A stretch of DNA of 44,109 nt from an uncultured Bacteroidales bacterium (GTDB taxonomy: Bacteria; Bacteroidota; Bacteroidia; Bacteroidales; JAFGXI01): assembly GCA_947311115.1 (NCBI GenBank), contig CAMZKE010000074.1:1-44109 (forward strand), written 5' to 3'. Both the position numbers and the translations under genes were made by a program. The notes under the pieces are model-generated. The model worked only from the letters and a program-made list of their open reading frames with translations. It was not told the origin of the DNA and ran no database searches. Positions 35,209 to 43,991 of this stretch are shown here, in pieces (within the stretch, counting starts at the first letter, position 1; the number at the start of each line of letters is the position of its first letter).

Positions 35209-35292
35209 ACTCATTTCATTGACAAATTAAGCCGAATTATTCATTAACAAAAATAAATTAACTTACTTAAAACCAAGCTAATAGCACAAAAG

Positions 35293-35326
35293 CAAATTAT
35301 CCAAATTGAGATAATTTGTTTTTTTT
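35293..35326 (+). terminator. Rho-independent terminator of the SDR gene
   Basis: CAAATTATC (35293-35301) pairs with GATAATTTG (35310-35318), 9 bp with an 8-nt loop, followed by eight T. It may also slow transcription of the PepSY-like gene coming from the other side. Confidence 0.8.
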
Positions 35327-35362
35327 GATATACATATTTCTATATAATTTCTTGATAACAAA

Positions 35363-35809
35363 CTAATCATTATCATTCTTTGTTTCTTTCTTTACAATAC
35401 TGCCATCTGGTGAAATTGCTACTTCAAAATCAGTTTTGTTTTTTTCAAGCTCAAATTCATAAATTTTACCATTGGCTGTTTCAGATATTTCTGCTTCTTC
35501 AATTTTATAACCGTTAAAATCTTTGTCAAGTGTTGATTTTACCTGTGAAGGAATTTCAGATTTTTTTATTTCATATTCAGTTTCTTTCCAATTAGCATTA
35601 TTATCAAAATTGGCAGAATATTCTTTGCCATTCATTTTAAATTCGGCTTCCCATTCTGTTGCATTTTCTTTATCCCAACTTACTTTTGTTGCGTCAGGAA
35701 ATTTTTCTGTAAATGCAGTTTTTACTTTTTCAGGAACATTACTTTTTTGTCCGCATGCTGTATATGCCATTGAGCTTACAAGCAGCATTAAAATGATTAA
35801 ATTTCTCAT
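35363..35809 (-). CDS. PepSY-like (DUF2874) lipoprotein
   Basis: A 148-residue lipoprotein with a lipobox at Cys19 (AYTACGQ). It has two consecutive units of the PepSY-like type found in Bacteroidota: VKTAFTEKFPDATKVSWDKE...WEAEFKMNGKEYSANFD, then VKSTLDKDFNGYKIEEAEI...YEFELEKNKTDFEVAISPDG. Such proteins are periplasmic or surface exposed. A link to beta-lactamase-inhibitor-like folds has been made for the family, but activity is unknown. It is 67 bases downstream of the efflux operon's last gene on the same strand but has its own short upstream region with a near-match -7 box (TAATATTG, 35847-35840). Confidence 0.8.
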   Translation of the reverse strand: MRNLIILMLLVSSMAYTACGQKSNVPEKVKTAFTEKFPDATKVSWDKENATEWEAEFKMNGKEYSANFDNNANWKETEYEIKKSEIPSQVKSTLDKDFNGYKIEEAEISETANGKIYEFELEKNKTDFEVAISPDGSIVKKETKNDND

Positions 35810-35876
35810 TATAAATATTTTTATTTGTTAATAATGCTACAATATTAAGCAACAATTCTAAAGCAATTTTGAAGTT

Positions 35877-36509
35877 TTATTTTATTGGTATAATTTCCAA
35901 ATTATCGAAATATGTTACTGCGTCAGATTTTGTCCATAAACCAATTTTTCCCGCATTTTTAAAGCTGTTATCATTTGTTTCCATCTCTAATTTATCGTTA
36001 AAATAGCATTTAATATTTTGGTTATTCATAACAATTTTAATGTTATACCATTTGTTTGCTTCCATTTTTATTATAGCAGATTTAAGTTGAATCCTCCTCC
36101 CATTTACAACTTTATAAACTCTAAAATTATTTTCTAATGGGTTAGCTCTTGCAACATAATAATTATTTTCATCTTGATAACGCCAAATAGGACCGCCACC
36201 TTGGTCGCCTTTGCCTTCAATAGCTTTAAACTTTAATCTAATTTCTACATTTTCATATTGCAAATTATCATTTACAATAACATTAAACCTATAATCTTCT
36301 GTTTCTGTCGAAACCTGAGCTAAAACTTTATTATTATTATCATCAATAATTTTCCATTTACACTCTTTGCCTTTGCCTGTTAAATGACTTGACCACGATA
36401 ATAATCCGCTTGAGTTTAAACTATCGAAGGTAAAAAACCTTTGTTTTTGTGCCTTACAACTTATAATTGTTACAAAAATTACAGTTAAAATAATCAGTAT
36501 TCTTTTCAT
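35877..36509 (-). CDS. DUF1080/LamG-like secreted protein at the end of the efflux operon
   Basis: A 210-residue protein with a signal sequence that can be read two ways: lipobox at Cys18 (TIISCKA) or cleavage after CKAQ. The mature part is a jelly-roll-like beta sandwich. It has YENVEIRLKFKAIEGKG, GGPIWRYQDENNYYVARANPLENNFRVYKVVNGR, WYNIKIVMNNQNIKCYFND and AGKIGLWTKSDAVTYFDNLEI. This is the DUF1080 (3-keto-disaccharide hydrolase / GH16-like) pattern, often carbohydrate-binding or hydrolytic. It follows the RND gene after 5 bases, so it is probably part of that operon, although its role with an efflux pump is not obvious. Confidence 0.75.
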   Translation of the reverse strand: MKRILIILTVIFVTIISCKAQKQRFFTFDSLNSSGLLSWSSHLTGKGKECKWKIIDDNNNKVLAQVSTETEDYRFNVIVNDNLQYENVEIRLKFKAIEGKGDQGGGPIWRYQDENNYYVARANPLENNFRVYKVVNGRRIQLKSAIIKMEANKWYNIKIVMNNQNIKCYFNDKLEMETNDNSFKNAGKIGLWTKSDAVTYFDNLEIIPIK

Positions 36510-36514
36510 ATCAT

Positions 36515-39500
36515 TTATTTATTTAATTTTATAATTCTTAAAAAACTCGGTAAAACCACCAATAATAGTGGCATTGCAACAATAAAACCACCTATTACGG
36601 CAATGGCTAATGCTTGTTGCATTTGTGCTCCAATTCCAATACCAATTGCTAACGGAATAAGTGCAAGAATAGCACTTAATGCGGTCATTAAATTTGGTCG
36701 TAGGCGAAGTGAAATAGCATTTTTAATAGCAAAATTTTTATCCTGTTTATCAACATCTTTAAAGTATTGGAATACTGTAAAAATAGCATTTTCGGAAATT
36801 ATACCTACAATCATAATAAGTCCTGTATAACTACTTACATTTAAAGGAATATTAAAAATATAAAGCAAAATTAAACTCCCACTTATACCTAATAATGAGA
36901 TAAATAATATTAATATTGCAATAGACCAACGCTTAAAAATAAACATTAAAACTACAAAAACCAATAGTGCGGCTAGTGTTAATATCATTAATAATTCTTT
37001 AAACGATTGCTGTTGTTGTGCATAAGCTCCGCCATATTCAATTTGATAACTTGGCGGTAAATCAATTTTATTTGAAAATTCTGATTTTAAATCGTTAATG
37101 GCTGTTCCTAAATCTTTGTTTTCTAATCGAGCAGTAAGAATAATTACAGGTTTTAAATTTTCTCGACTTTCTATAACATCGCCTGATTGTGGTCTTACAT
37201 CACAAAAAAACGATAAATTACGAGTAGTACCATCAGGAAGAAATATTGCTTGTTTTTTAAGCACTTCTATGTCATTATCGGCAAAATCGACAAAACGCAT
37301 AATTATACGTCTCATTTGCTGACCTTCTTGAATATCACCAATTTGCAAACCAGATGTCATTGCGGCTTGGTCGGGGTTTGGAGTTGGGATATTAGCACTT
37401 CTGCCAACAGGCACTCCTTCAATAATAGAACTTAATTGTGTATTAAAATTGCTTAAATTAATATCGTAAAGTGCTAATTTATCGAGTTTAGGTTTGAAAA
37501 TAAGAGCAGGTCCTTCGGGAATAAGTCCATCATCAATATCAACAATACCGGGAATACTATCCATAACCGAATGGCATTGGTCGGCAATAGTTTGCAGTTG
37601 TTTATAATTATCGCCAAATATTTTCACTTCAATGGGTTGAGCTTTTCCTATTAAATCGCCCAATAAATCGGCAATGCGTTGCCCAAATTCAATATTTAAA
37701 ACTGTAACTTTTGCCGAAATTTCGTGCCGTAAATCATTAATTACTTCTTCGGTTGATTTTTTGCGACTGTGCTTTAACTGAATAGAATAATCGCCTTCGT
37801 TGGCAGGATGAGCTCTAAATGACATTCTTATTCCTGTTCGGCGCGAATAACTTTCTACGTTTGGATTTGCCAAAATTACTTTTTCCATTTCTTTACATAA
37901 ACGGTCTGTTTCGTCAATATTAGTGCCGGGTGGCGAGTAATAATCTAACACAATAGAACCTTCGTCTAATTCGGGTAAGAAACCTGTTTGCAGTTTTGTA
38001 GAAACAAAATATCCTGAAAATAATAATATTAAAACAAAAACAATAGAATAAACAGGCTTGTTATAAAACCAAGTTAATGCAGATATATTTGTATTTTGTT
38101 TTTTAGCTTTTGCGTTGTGTTTATATCCTATAATAATATGAAAAACAGGCAACAGCAACCAAGTAACTAAAAACGAAACTATCATTGTTATTTGCATTGT
38201 ATCGGATAAAACACGAAAGAAACTGCCTGCCAATCCGCTCATTAATCTAAAAGGAAAATGTATTACAATGGTTGATAGAGACGAAGCAATCATTGCAGGC
38301 AACAAAAATTTTATCGACATCTGAACCACCTGATATTTATTTTTTTGGGGGTAATCTTCATGATTTTTGTAAATCTGTTCAATAATTACAATTGCATCAT
38401 CAATAATTAAACCTACCGATGCTGCAATAGCCCCTAGCGACATAATATTTATAGTTATTCCGAACAAACGAAGCACCAAAAATGAAAATGCCACCGTAAC
38501 CGGTATGGTTAGCATTACAACCAAACTTGAACGCCACGAACGTAAAAATAAAATAATAACCAAAAATGCAAGAAACAAACCCTCGTAAATGGTTTTCATA
38601 GTGCCATCAACACTTTCGGTTACAAATGCACTTTGATTGTAATATGGTTTTAACGAATAGCCTTGTGGCAAAAGTTTTCGAATATCTTTTGCTTTTTGTT
38701 CAATATTATTGGCAAAATTGGTAAGATTAACACCGGGTTGTTTAACTAAATCAATAATAACAGCATTATTTCCATTTGCATTAATTTTTACAAATTCTTG
38801 TTGTTCTTCGAGTTTTATTTCTGCAATATCTTTTACTTTGATTATTCTACCGTTGCTATTCTTTATTACCGTATTGTTAAGTTCGTTAATATCTTGAACA
38901 CGAGTATCGAGTAAAGTAAGATACATTCGGTAATGGTCGGGCAAAAGCCCTGCCGATGACACAAAATTGCTATTATCAAAAGCATCAATAATATCTTGCG
39001 GAACAATACCGAGAGCCGTCATTTTAGCAGGAATGGGTGCTATTACATACTCCTTACTTCGCCCTCCGCGAATAACTACATTTGAAATACCATTGACTTG
39101 TGAAAATGTTGGGCGAACGATAATATTGGCAATATCTTTTAAATCTACATCGGTTTTGTTGGGATTTTCGAGGGTGTAACCATAAACAGGAAATAGCGAT
39201 TGGTTCATTACCTCTGCCGAAATATTTACATCGGGCGGAAGGAAATTTTTTATTTCATTAATACGACTTTCCAGCTGTGGTTTAAGTGCATAAATATCTA
39301 ATCCCCAATCGAAATACACTTCTACTGTTGCACTTCCTCTACTTGTGCTACTTTTTACTAAATGCACGCCATTTACTTTTTTTACAGCACTCTCTATGGG
39401 TTGAGTAACGCTTATCATCATTCTATCGATAGGTATTTGACCGGCATCGATAATAATAGAAATACGAGGAAACTGAACTTCAGGAAACAGGTTAGTTTTC

Positions 39501-39589
39501 ATTTGAGTAAACGAAAAAATACCTGCAATAAATATTAGTATGCCTACTAATAAAATTGGTTTTTGTAATGTTTTAAAATAACTATTCAT
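36515..39589 (-). CDS. RND-family efflux pump, inner-membrane permease
   Basis: A 1024-residue proton-driven transporter with the two-fold RND layout: N-terminal helix (10-29), large periplasmic loop, six-helix bundle, second periplasmic loop, second bundle. Transmembrane helix 4 carries GLIIDDAIVIIE with Asp397-Asp398, the proton-relay pair of HAE-1 multidrug pumps, and not the single Asp of metal pumps. Yet the second loop begins with PELDEGSI (539-546), a phrase of CzcA/CusA metal pumps. The substrate therefore cannot be called. It lies 94 bases after the adaptor gene; that gap holds a small 4-bp hairpin (GCCC/GGGC) and nothing else clear. Confidence 0.92.
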   Translation of the reverse strand: MNSYFKTLQKPILLVGILIFIAGIFSFTQMKTNLFPEVQFPRISIIIDAGQIPIDRMMISVTQPIESAVKKVNGVHLVKSSTSRGSATVEVYFDWGLDIYALKPQLESRINEIKNFLPPDVNISAEVMNQSLFPVYGYTLENPNKTDVDLKDIANIIVRPTFSQVNGISNVVIRGGRSKEYVIAPIPAKMTALGIVPQDIIDAFDNSNFVSSAGLLPDHYRMYLTLLDTRVQDINELNNTVIKNSNGRIIKVKDIAEIKLEEQQEFVKINANGNNAVIIDLVKQPGVNLTNFANNIEQKAKDIRKLLPQGYSLKPYYNQSAFVTESVDGTMKTIYEGLFLAFLVIILFLRSWRSSLVVMLTIPVTVAFSFLVLRLFGITINIMSLGAIAASVGLIIDDAIVIIEQIYKNHEDYPQKNKYQVVQMSIKFLLPAMIASSLSTIVIHFPFRLMSGLAGSFFRVLSDTMQITMIVSFLVTWLLLPVFHIIIGYKHNAKAKKQNTNISALTWFYNKPVYSIVFVLILLFSGYFVSTKLQTGFLPELDEGSIVLDYYSPPGTNIDETDRLCKEMEKVILANPNVESYSRRTGIRMSFRAHPANEGDYSIQLKHSRKKSTEEVINDLRHEISAKVTVLNIEFGQRIADLLGDLIGKAQPIEVKIFGDNYKQLQTIADQCHSVMDSIPGIVDIDDGLIPEGPALIFKPKLDKLALYDINLSNFNTQLSSIIEGVPVGRSANIPTPNPDQAAMTSGLQIGDIQEGQQMRRIIMRFVDFADNDIEVLKKQAIFLPDGTTRNLSFFCDVRPQSGDVIESRENLKPVIILTARLENKDLGTAINDLKSEFSNKIDLPPSYQIEYGGAYAQQQQSFKELLMILTLAALLVFVVLMFIFKRWSIAILILFISLLGISGSLILLYIFNIPLNVSSYTGLIMIVGIISENAIFTVFQYFKDVDKQDKNFAIKNAISLRLRPNLMTALSAILALIPLAIGIGIGAQMQQALAIAVIGGFIVAMPLLLVVLPSFLRIIKLNK

Positions 39590-39683
39590 TTTAATCTGTT
39601 TGGGTTTAATTCCCTGCCCCTTTGGGCGTATATAATATTATTATTCCATAATGATACTTCGTTCAATTGCGACGAGGAACTCA

Positions 39684-40589
39684 TTATTTTTCTATTAAAA
39701 CAGTGTCACTCAATCCGTAAGCTCCTTCGCTTATAAATAAATCTTTATCATTAAATTTAGGACTTAGTATTTCAACCTTATCATACGTTTGATTTCCAAT
39801 AGTTACAGGTATTTGCACGGCTGTGCTATCATTAATAAGTTTCATAAGCCAAAATTTTGTCATTAAAGCATCTGTTTGCAAACATTTTTTAGACAACACC
39901 TGTGTTTGCTGTTTATTGCTTTTATCAATAAGGACCTTAACTATCATATTTTCAGGTAAAAACTGATTGGTATTAATACCTGCTAAAATTTTTATGCTTT
40001 GCGATGTTTCATCAATTTGAGCTAAGATTTTTGAAAATTTACCAATAAGTTCGTTATTATCGGGTAAAATAATTTTACATTCAGTTCCTATTTTTGCAAA
40101 ATTATTATACTCAAAAGGAATATTTACTTGCACTTTGAAATTATTTGATGCTAATATACCGCACATTACAGTGCCTTTATCGGCAAACACATTTTTATTT
40201 GCAATATTTAAGTTTGCAATTCTGCCACTTGTTGGTGCATAAATTTTTATAATTCCATAGTTAGGCGAAGTGCTATCGTTTTTATTCGTTAAAAAAGCTT
40301 CCGGTGTTTGTATCTCAAAAAGCTGCTCTCCTTTTGAAACTATATCGCCTTGCTGAATTTTTACTTTTGTTATATATCCACTTATTGGAGCTACTAAATT
40401 ACTTTTGTTTAAGTAAATGGTTTTGCCCGAAAATTCTATATAGTTAGGCAGATAAGCATTTGTAATTTTACTCACTTTTACTTTAATCTTTGGCGTTGTT
40501 TTATTTTGCTCTTTTGTTTGCTCTTTGCACGAATTTAATACAAATATAGCTGATATTACTAAAAATATTACTACTGTTTTTTTCATCAT
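39684..40589 (-). CDS. RND efflux periplasmic adaptor (membrane fusion) lipoprotein
   Basis: A 301-residue HlyD/MFP-type adaptor linking the RND pump to the outer-membrane channel. It has a lipobox at Cys21 (LNSCKEQ), then a biotinyl-lipoyl-like first half (VAPISGYITKVKIQQGDIVSKGEQLFEI), a second lipoyl half (IYAPTSGRIANLNIANKN) and beta-barrel/MP domains. The helical hairpin between the lipoyl halves is very short, shorter than in AcrA-type adaptors. It starts 6 bases after the TolC-like gene stop, in the same operon. The first of two ATGs is used. Confidence 0.88.
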   Translation of the reverse strand: MMKKTVVIFLVISAIFVLNSCKEQTKEQNKTTPKIKVKVSKITNAYLPNYIEFSGKTIYLNKSNLVAPISGYITKVKIQQGDIVSKGEQLFEIQTPEAFLTNKNDSTSPNYGIIKIYAPTSGRIANLNIANKNVFADKGTVMCGILASNNFKVQVNIPFEYNNFAKIGTECKIILPDNNELIGKFSKILAQIDETSQSIKILAGINTNQFLPENMIVKVLIDKSNKQQTQVLSKKCLQTDALMTKFWLMKLINDSTAVQIPVTIGNQTYDKVEILSPKFNDKDLFISEGAYGLSDTVLIEK

Positions 40590-40595
40590 TATAGT

Positions 40596-41879
40596 TTAAA
40601 AATTCCAATAATTATAAGAAATTATTAATGCTTGTTTTTGCAATTGCAAATTTAAATTCTCTTGCTTTTTTGCATAAATATCACGAACAATATTTTTAAA
40701 GTCCATTATTGATATTTGTGCCTGAGATAATTGAATTTTGTACAACTCAACTAATTTGGCATATTGATTTAACTGATTTTGCACAATTACAATTTGTTTA
40801 TCAATAGCTTTTATTTGAGATAAATATCTTTCTTTATTTATTTTGGTTTGCTTATAGAAATTTTGCTTTTCAAATTCAAGCGTTTGCATTTCTATAAGTG
40901 ATTTGTTGTGCTGAATTTTCTTTTGATTACCATCAAAAATATTCCAAGAAAAATTTAGACCGGTTGCAAAGCCAAGACGATTTACTGAGGGCATATAAAT
41001 AGCATTTAGTCCGGCATTGGCAAATAAACTTAGTTTGGGTTTATATTTTTGATTAAATAATTGCCTGTTTGCAATAATACTTAGACTATCTAATTTATAT
41101 TTTTCTAAAAATACAGAGGAGTTTATGGTATCAGCACCAAGTTGAATATTAACAATTTTAAGATTAACGGTGTTAGTATCGGTAATTCCACAAAGCAGGT
41201 TTAGGTCAGCTAAATTAGTGCGATAATCATTTGTATATTTCTCATATTTAAGTTTGTAATTATCTGATTCTATTTGCATTAGCATTAAATCACTATGCTT
41301 GTAAATGGCATTTTCCACCAATTTTTGCATTGTTTGTAATTGCTCGTTCAGTTTATTTAATAAAGATTTGCTAATATCGCTTTGTTGTTTGGCTTGCAAA
41401 CATAAAATGTATTGATGGCTAACTAACTTCTCTAATTCGTGTTGTGTTAAAATAATATTATTTTTGTTTAAATTTGTTTGAATTTCAGCTTGTTGCGAAT
41501 AACTTTTATAAATACCACCCAAAAATAATGGCTGTTTTACAGATAGGTATGCTTGGTATTGTCCACCATCTGAGTATGCTAAATCGTATCCGGTGTACGA
41601 ATTTGCACCATCAGAAACCCATTGAAATTTATTGCTGTTATTATCGTGAGAAATAATTGGAGAAAATAAAACATTGGCTTCCACATTTACTTGTGGTTTA
41701 GAAATAATGCTTTTCACCTTTTGCATATCCAATTGAATTATTTTGTTGTTATTACGGCTTTTATTTATAAGCGGGCTGCTTGTTTTGGCTTGCTCAAAAT
41801 AATAATTTAAATCACGAGTTTGTGCATTTACTATAACAACAAAAAATATTAGGTATATACTTAATTGTAATATTTTCAT
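40596..41879 (-). CDS. TolC-like outer-membrane efflux channel
   Basis: A 427-residue protein with a signal peptide (1-20, ending VNAQ). Two long helix-strand-helix repeats follow, including LNYYFEQAKTSSPLINKSRNN near the start and IYMPSVNRLGFATGLNFSWNIFDG near the middle. This is the outer-membrane efflux protein (OEP) family. The ATG at 41879 is used; the longer frame begins at a TTG inside the kinase gene and delays the signal peptide. The chosen ATG overlaps the histidine kinase stop (ATGA), giving translational coupling. It supplies the outer-membrane exit duct for the RND pump. Confidence 0.9.
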   Translation of the reverse strand: MKILQLSIYLIFFVVIVNAQTRDLNYYFEQAKTSSPLINKSRNNNKIIQLDMQKVKSIISKPQVNVEANVLFSPIISHDNNSNKFQWVSDGANSYTGYDLAYSDGGQYQAYLSVKQPLFLGGIYKSYSQQAEIQTNLNKNNIILTQHELEKLVSHQYILCLQAKQQSDISKSLLNKLNEQLQTMQKLVENAIYKHSDLMLMQIESDNYKLKYEKYTNDYRTNLADLNLLCGITDTNTVNLKIVNIQLGADTINSSVFLEKYKLDSLSIIANRQLFNQKYKPKLSLFANAGLNAIYMPSVNRLGFATGLNFSWNIFDGNQKKIQHNKSLIEMQTLEFEKQNFYKQTKINKERYLSQIKAIDKQIVIVQNQLNQYAKLVELYKIQLSQAQISIMDFKNIVRDIYAKKQENLNLQLQKQALIISYNYWNF

Positions 41880-43117
41880 TTTACTATTTTTAAAATAAAA
41901 CAATGAAATTCATCTTTCTTATATGTAATTTGCATATTGTGAGTGTTACAAATTTGTTTAACAATGGCTAATCCTAATCCGTAAGATTTTGAATTTTCTT
42001 TCGAAAAACGATTAAATATCGTTTTGTTTGTAAGAGAATTTTCACTACCTGTATTGCAAATTGTCAACTCATTTTCGTGTATTTCTATATATATATTTCC
42101 ATTATAAATATTGTGATTAATAGCATTGAATAATAAGTTATTTAGAAGTACATCAGCAAGTTCTGAATTTATATTAATAAAAAAATCACCATTAAATTTA
42201 TTGTGTATTCTAATTCCTTTTGAATTTATTAATGGTGATAGTTCGTTTATTTTTTTCTTTATATTATTATTAATGAGCACTTTATTATCTGCAATATATT
42301 GTTTATTTTCAATTTTGGAAAGCAACAACAAACTTTTGTTTAAATTAGATAAGCGTTTTACTGCATTTATTGTTGTAACAAGTTGCTTAAAGGTTTTTTC
42401 TTGTAGGTCTTGTTGTAAAATTTCTTCTAAATTTAGTAAAATTATTGATATTGGCGTTTGTATTTCGTGAGAGGCATTTTCTGTAAATTCTTTTAATGTA
42501 TTATAATCGGTTGTTAATTTTTTAGTAAGTGTTGTTAGCGTTTTGTTTAATCTGTCAAACTCCTGAATATTAGTTTGTTTTAATTTGAGATTATTTAACT
42601 TATTAAACGAAAAATTTTCTATTGCTTTTAAATTTTCTTCAAAATCTTTCCAAACAGTTTTATTTATTTTTTTTGTGGTAAAGAATAATATTGTTAAAGT
42701 TAAAACTAACAATAACAGTAACGGTAAAGAAATTGCTATTATTAAATCGTCGGCTTCTATTAAAGAATGACGCAGCCTAATTAAATAATATTTATTATTG
42801 ATTTTTACGGTGTTAGTGTATTCTAAATAGGGTTCGTTTTCGTTCTCTGTTTTATCAAAAATAAATATTTCTTTATATGATTTTGGCTTAATCATATTTT
42901 TCGATATTAATTTTGTTTCAATTATAGGGTAAATATTTGGTGTGTTGTTTTGTGTTTTAATCTCATTAATTATTGCATATTCTTTTTGAAATATATCTTC
43001 TTTAATTTCATCGGTTAGTATCGTTTTTAAAACAAAATAGCCTATTACACTAACAAATAGCAGCAAAATGCTTATAGTTATTAAATATTGACGATTTATC
43101 TTTGTAAGAAATTTCAT
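41876..43117 (-). CDS. Sensor histidine kinase controlling the efflux operon
   Basis: A 413-residue two-component sensor. It has two transmembrane helices (about 11-31 and 125-147) around a periplasmic region of about 90 residues. A dimerisation domain follows with the phospho-acceptor His217 in NASHEIQTP, then a catalytic ATPase domain with the N box LLFNAINHN (328-336) and the G-box SYGLGLAIVKQI (378-389). There is no clear HAMP motif. It autophosphorylates and passes phosphate to the adjacent OmpR-type regulator. It overlaps the regulator by one base and the TolC-like gene by four. Confidence 0.93.
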   Translation of the reverse strand: MKFLTKINRQYLITISILLLFVSVIGYFVLKTILTDEIKEDIFQKEYAIINEIKTQNNTPNIYPIIETKLISKNMIKPKSYKEIFIFDKTENENEPYLEYTNTVKINNKYYLIRLRHSLIEADDLIIAISLPLLLLLVLTLTILFFTTKKINKTVWKDFEENLKAIENFSFNKLNNLKLKQTNIQEFDRLNKTLTTLTKKLTTDYNTLKEFTENASHEIQTPISIILLNLEEILQQDLQEKTFKQLVTTINAVKRLSNLNKSLLLLSKIENKQYIADNKVLINNNIKKKINELSPLINSKGIRIHNKFNGDFFININSELADVLLNNLLFNAINHNIYNGNIYIEIHENELTICNTGSENSLTNKTIFNRFSKENSKSYGLGLAIVKQICNTHNMQITYKKDEFHCFILKIVK

Positions 43118-43791
43118 TATTCTGTAAATTTATATCCCATTCCGTAAATAGTTTTAATATAATCGGTTCCGCCCTTAGATTTAATTTTTCTGCGAATATT
43201 GTTTAAATGTGTGTAAATAAAATCATAATTATCGGATAAATCGATATTATCGTCCCACAAATGCTCAGCAATTGCTTCTTTCGTTAAAACTCTATTTTTA
43301 TTTATGATAAAATACAATAACATATCGTATTCTTTTTTTGTTAATGTAATTGGTTTGTTGTTTATATTAACTTCTTTGCTATCAGTATTTAATATTATTT
43401 CGTTAAATATTAATATGTTATCGCCTTCGTACTTACGCCTTCTAAGAACTGCTTTTATTCTTGAATTAAGTTCAGATAATTGAAAAGGTTTAGTCATATA
43501 ATCGTCAGCACCAAGGTCGAGACCGTTAATTTTATCGTCTAACGAACTTTTTGCAGAAATAATAATTATACCGGCATGTATATTATTTTTCTTTATTGAT
43601 TTTAACAGCTCTATTCCGTTTCCATCAGGCAAAGTAATATCTAACAGTATAATATCGTACTCGTAAATTGATAGTTTATAGTTTGCTTTTTCAAAATTTT
43701 CGGCTAATTCGCAAGTGTATTTTTCTTTTGTAAGATAATTACTTACACCAATTAATAATTCTATTTCATCTTCAACTATTAAAACTTTCAT
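43117..43791 (-). CDS. OmpR-family response regulator
   Basis: A 224-residue regulator. The receiver domain has Glu7-Asp8, phospho-acceptor Asp51 (LLDITLPDGNG), Ser79 and Lys101 (MTKPFQ). A C-terminal winged helix follows (about 125-224, with EAIAEHLWDD and a final YGMGYKF). It is first in the operon, transcribed from a -7 box 4 nt before the ATG. It probably controls its own operon and the efflux genes behind it, in the manner of CzcR/CopR-type systems, but the stimulus is unknown. Confidence 0.95.
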   Translation of the reverse strand: MKVLIVEDEIELLIGVSNYLTKEKYTCELAENFEKANYKLSIYEYDIILLDITLPDGNGIELLKSIKKNNIHAGIIIISAKSSLDDKINGLDLGADDYMTKPFQLSELNSRIKAVLRRRKYEGDNILIFNEIILNTDSKEVNINNKPITLTKKEYDMLLYFIINKNRVLTKEAIAEHLWDDNIDLSDNYDFIYTHLNNIRRKIKSKGGTDYIKTIYGMGYKFTE

Positions 43792-43795
43792 TTTG

Positions 43796-43803
43796 CAAAA
43801 ATA
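43796..43803 (-). promoter_or_regulatory. -7 promoter element of the efflux operon
   Basis: On the minus strand TATTTTTG matches TAnnTTTG and ends 4 nt before the regulator's ATG at 43791, suggesting a leaderless start for a six-gene operon. No -33 TTG is seen at the right spacing, as may be expected for an activator-dependent promoter. Confidence 0.45.
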
Positions 43804-43958
43804 AGTTTTAATTCTAAAGGAAATCTAAAGTTTTATGAATAATGTGATTTGCGTTATAAGTAAAATTGCTTTTGTTTATAACCGGTGCTTTATGACTGCT
43901 TAGGGTTGGCAAAATGTTTATTGTTTCTTTTTTTACAAAGATGTTATTTTTAAAATTA

Positions 43959-43989
43959 GTCAAAGCCTCACTTAGAGTGAGACCTTGAC
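43959..43989 (-). terminator. Terminator of the right-edge T9SS gene
   Basis: On the minus strand GTCAAGGTCTCACT (43989-43976) pairs with AGTGAGGCTTTGAC (43972-43959), 14 bp with two G-T wobbles and a CTA loop. TAATTTTAAAAA follows. It begins two bases after the stop codon at 43992-43994. Confidence 0.75.
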
Positions 43990-43991
43990 AT

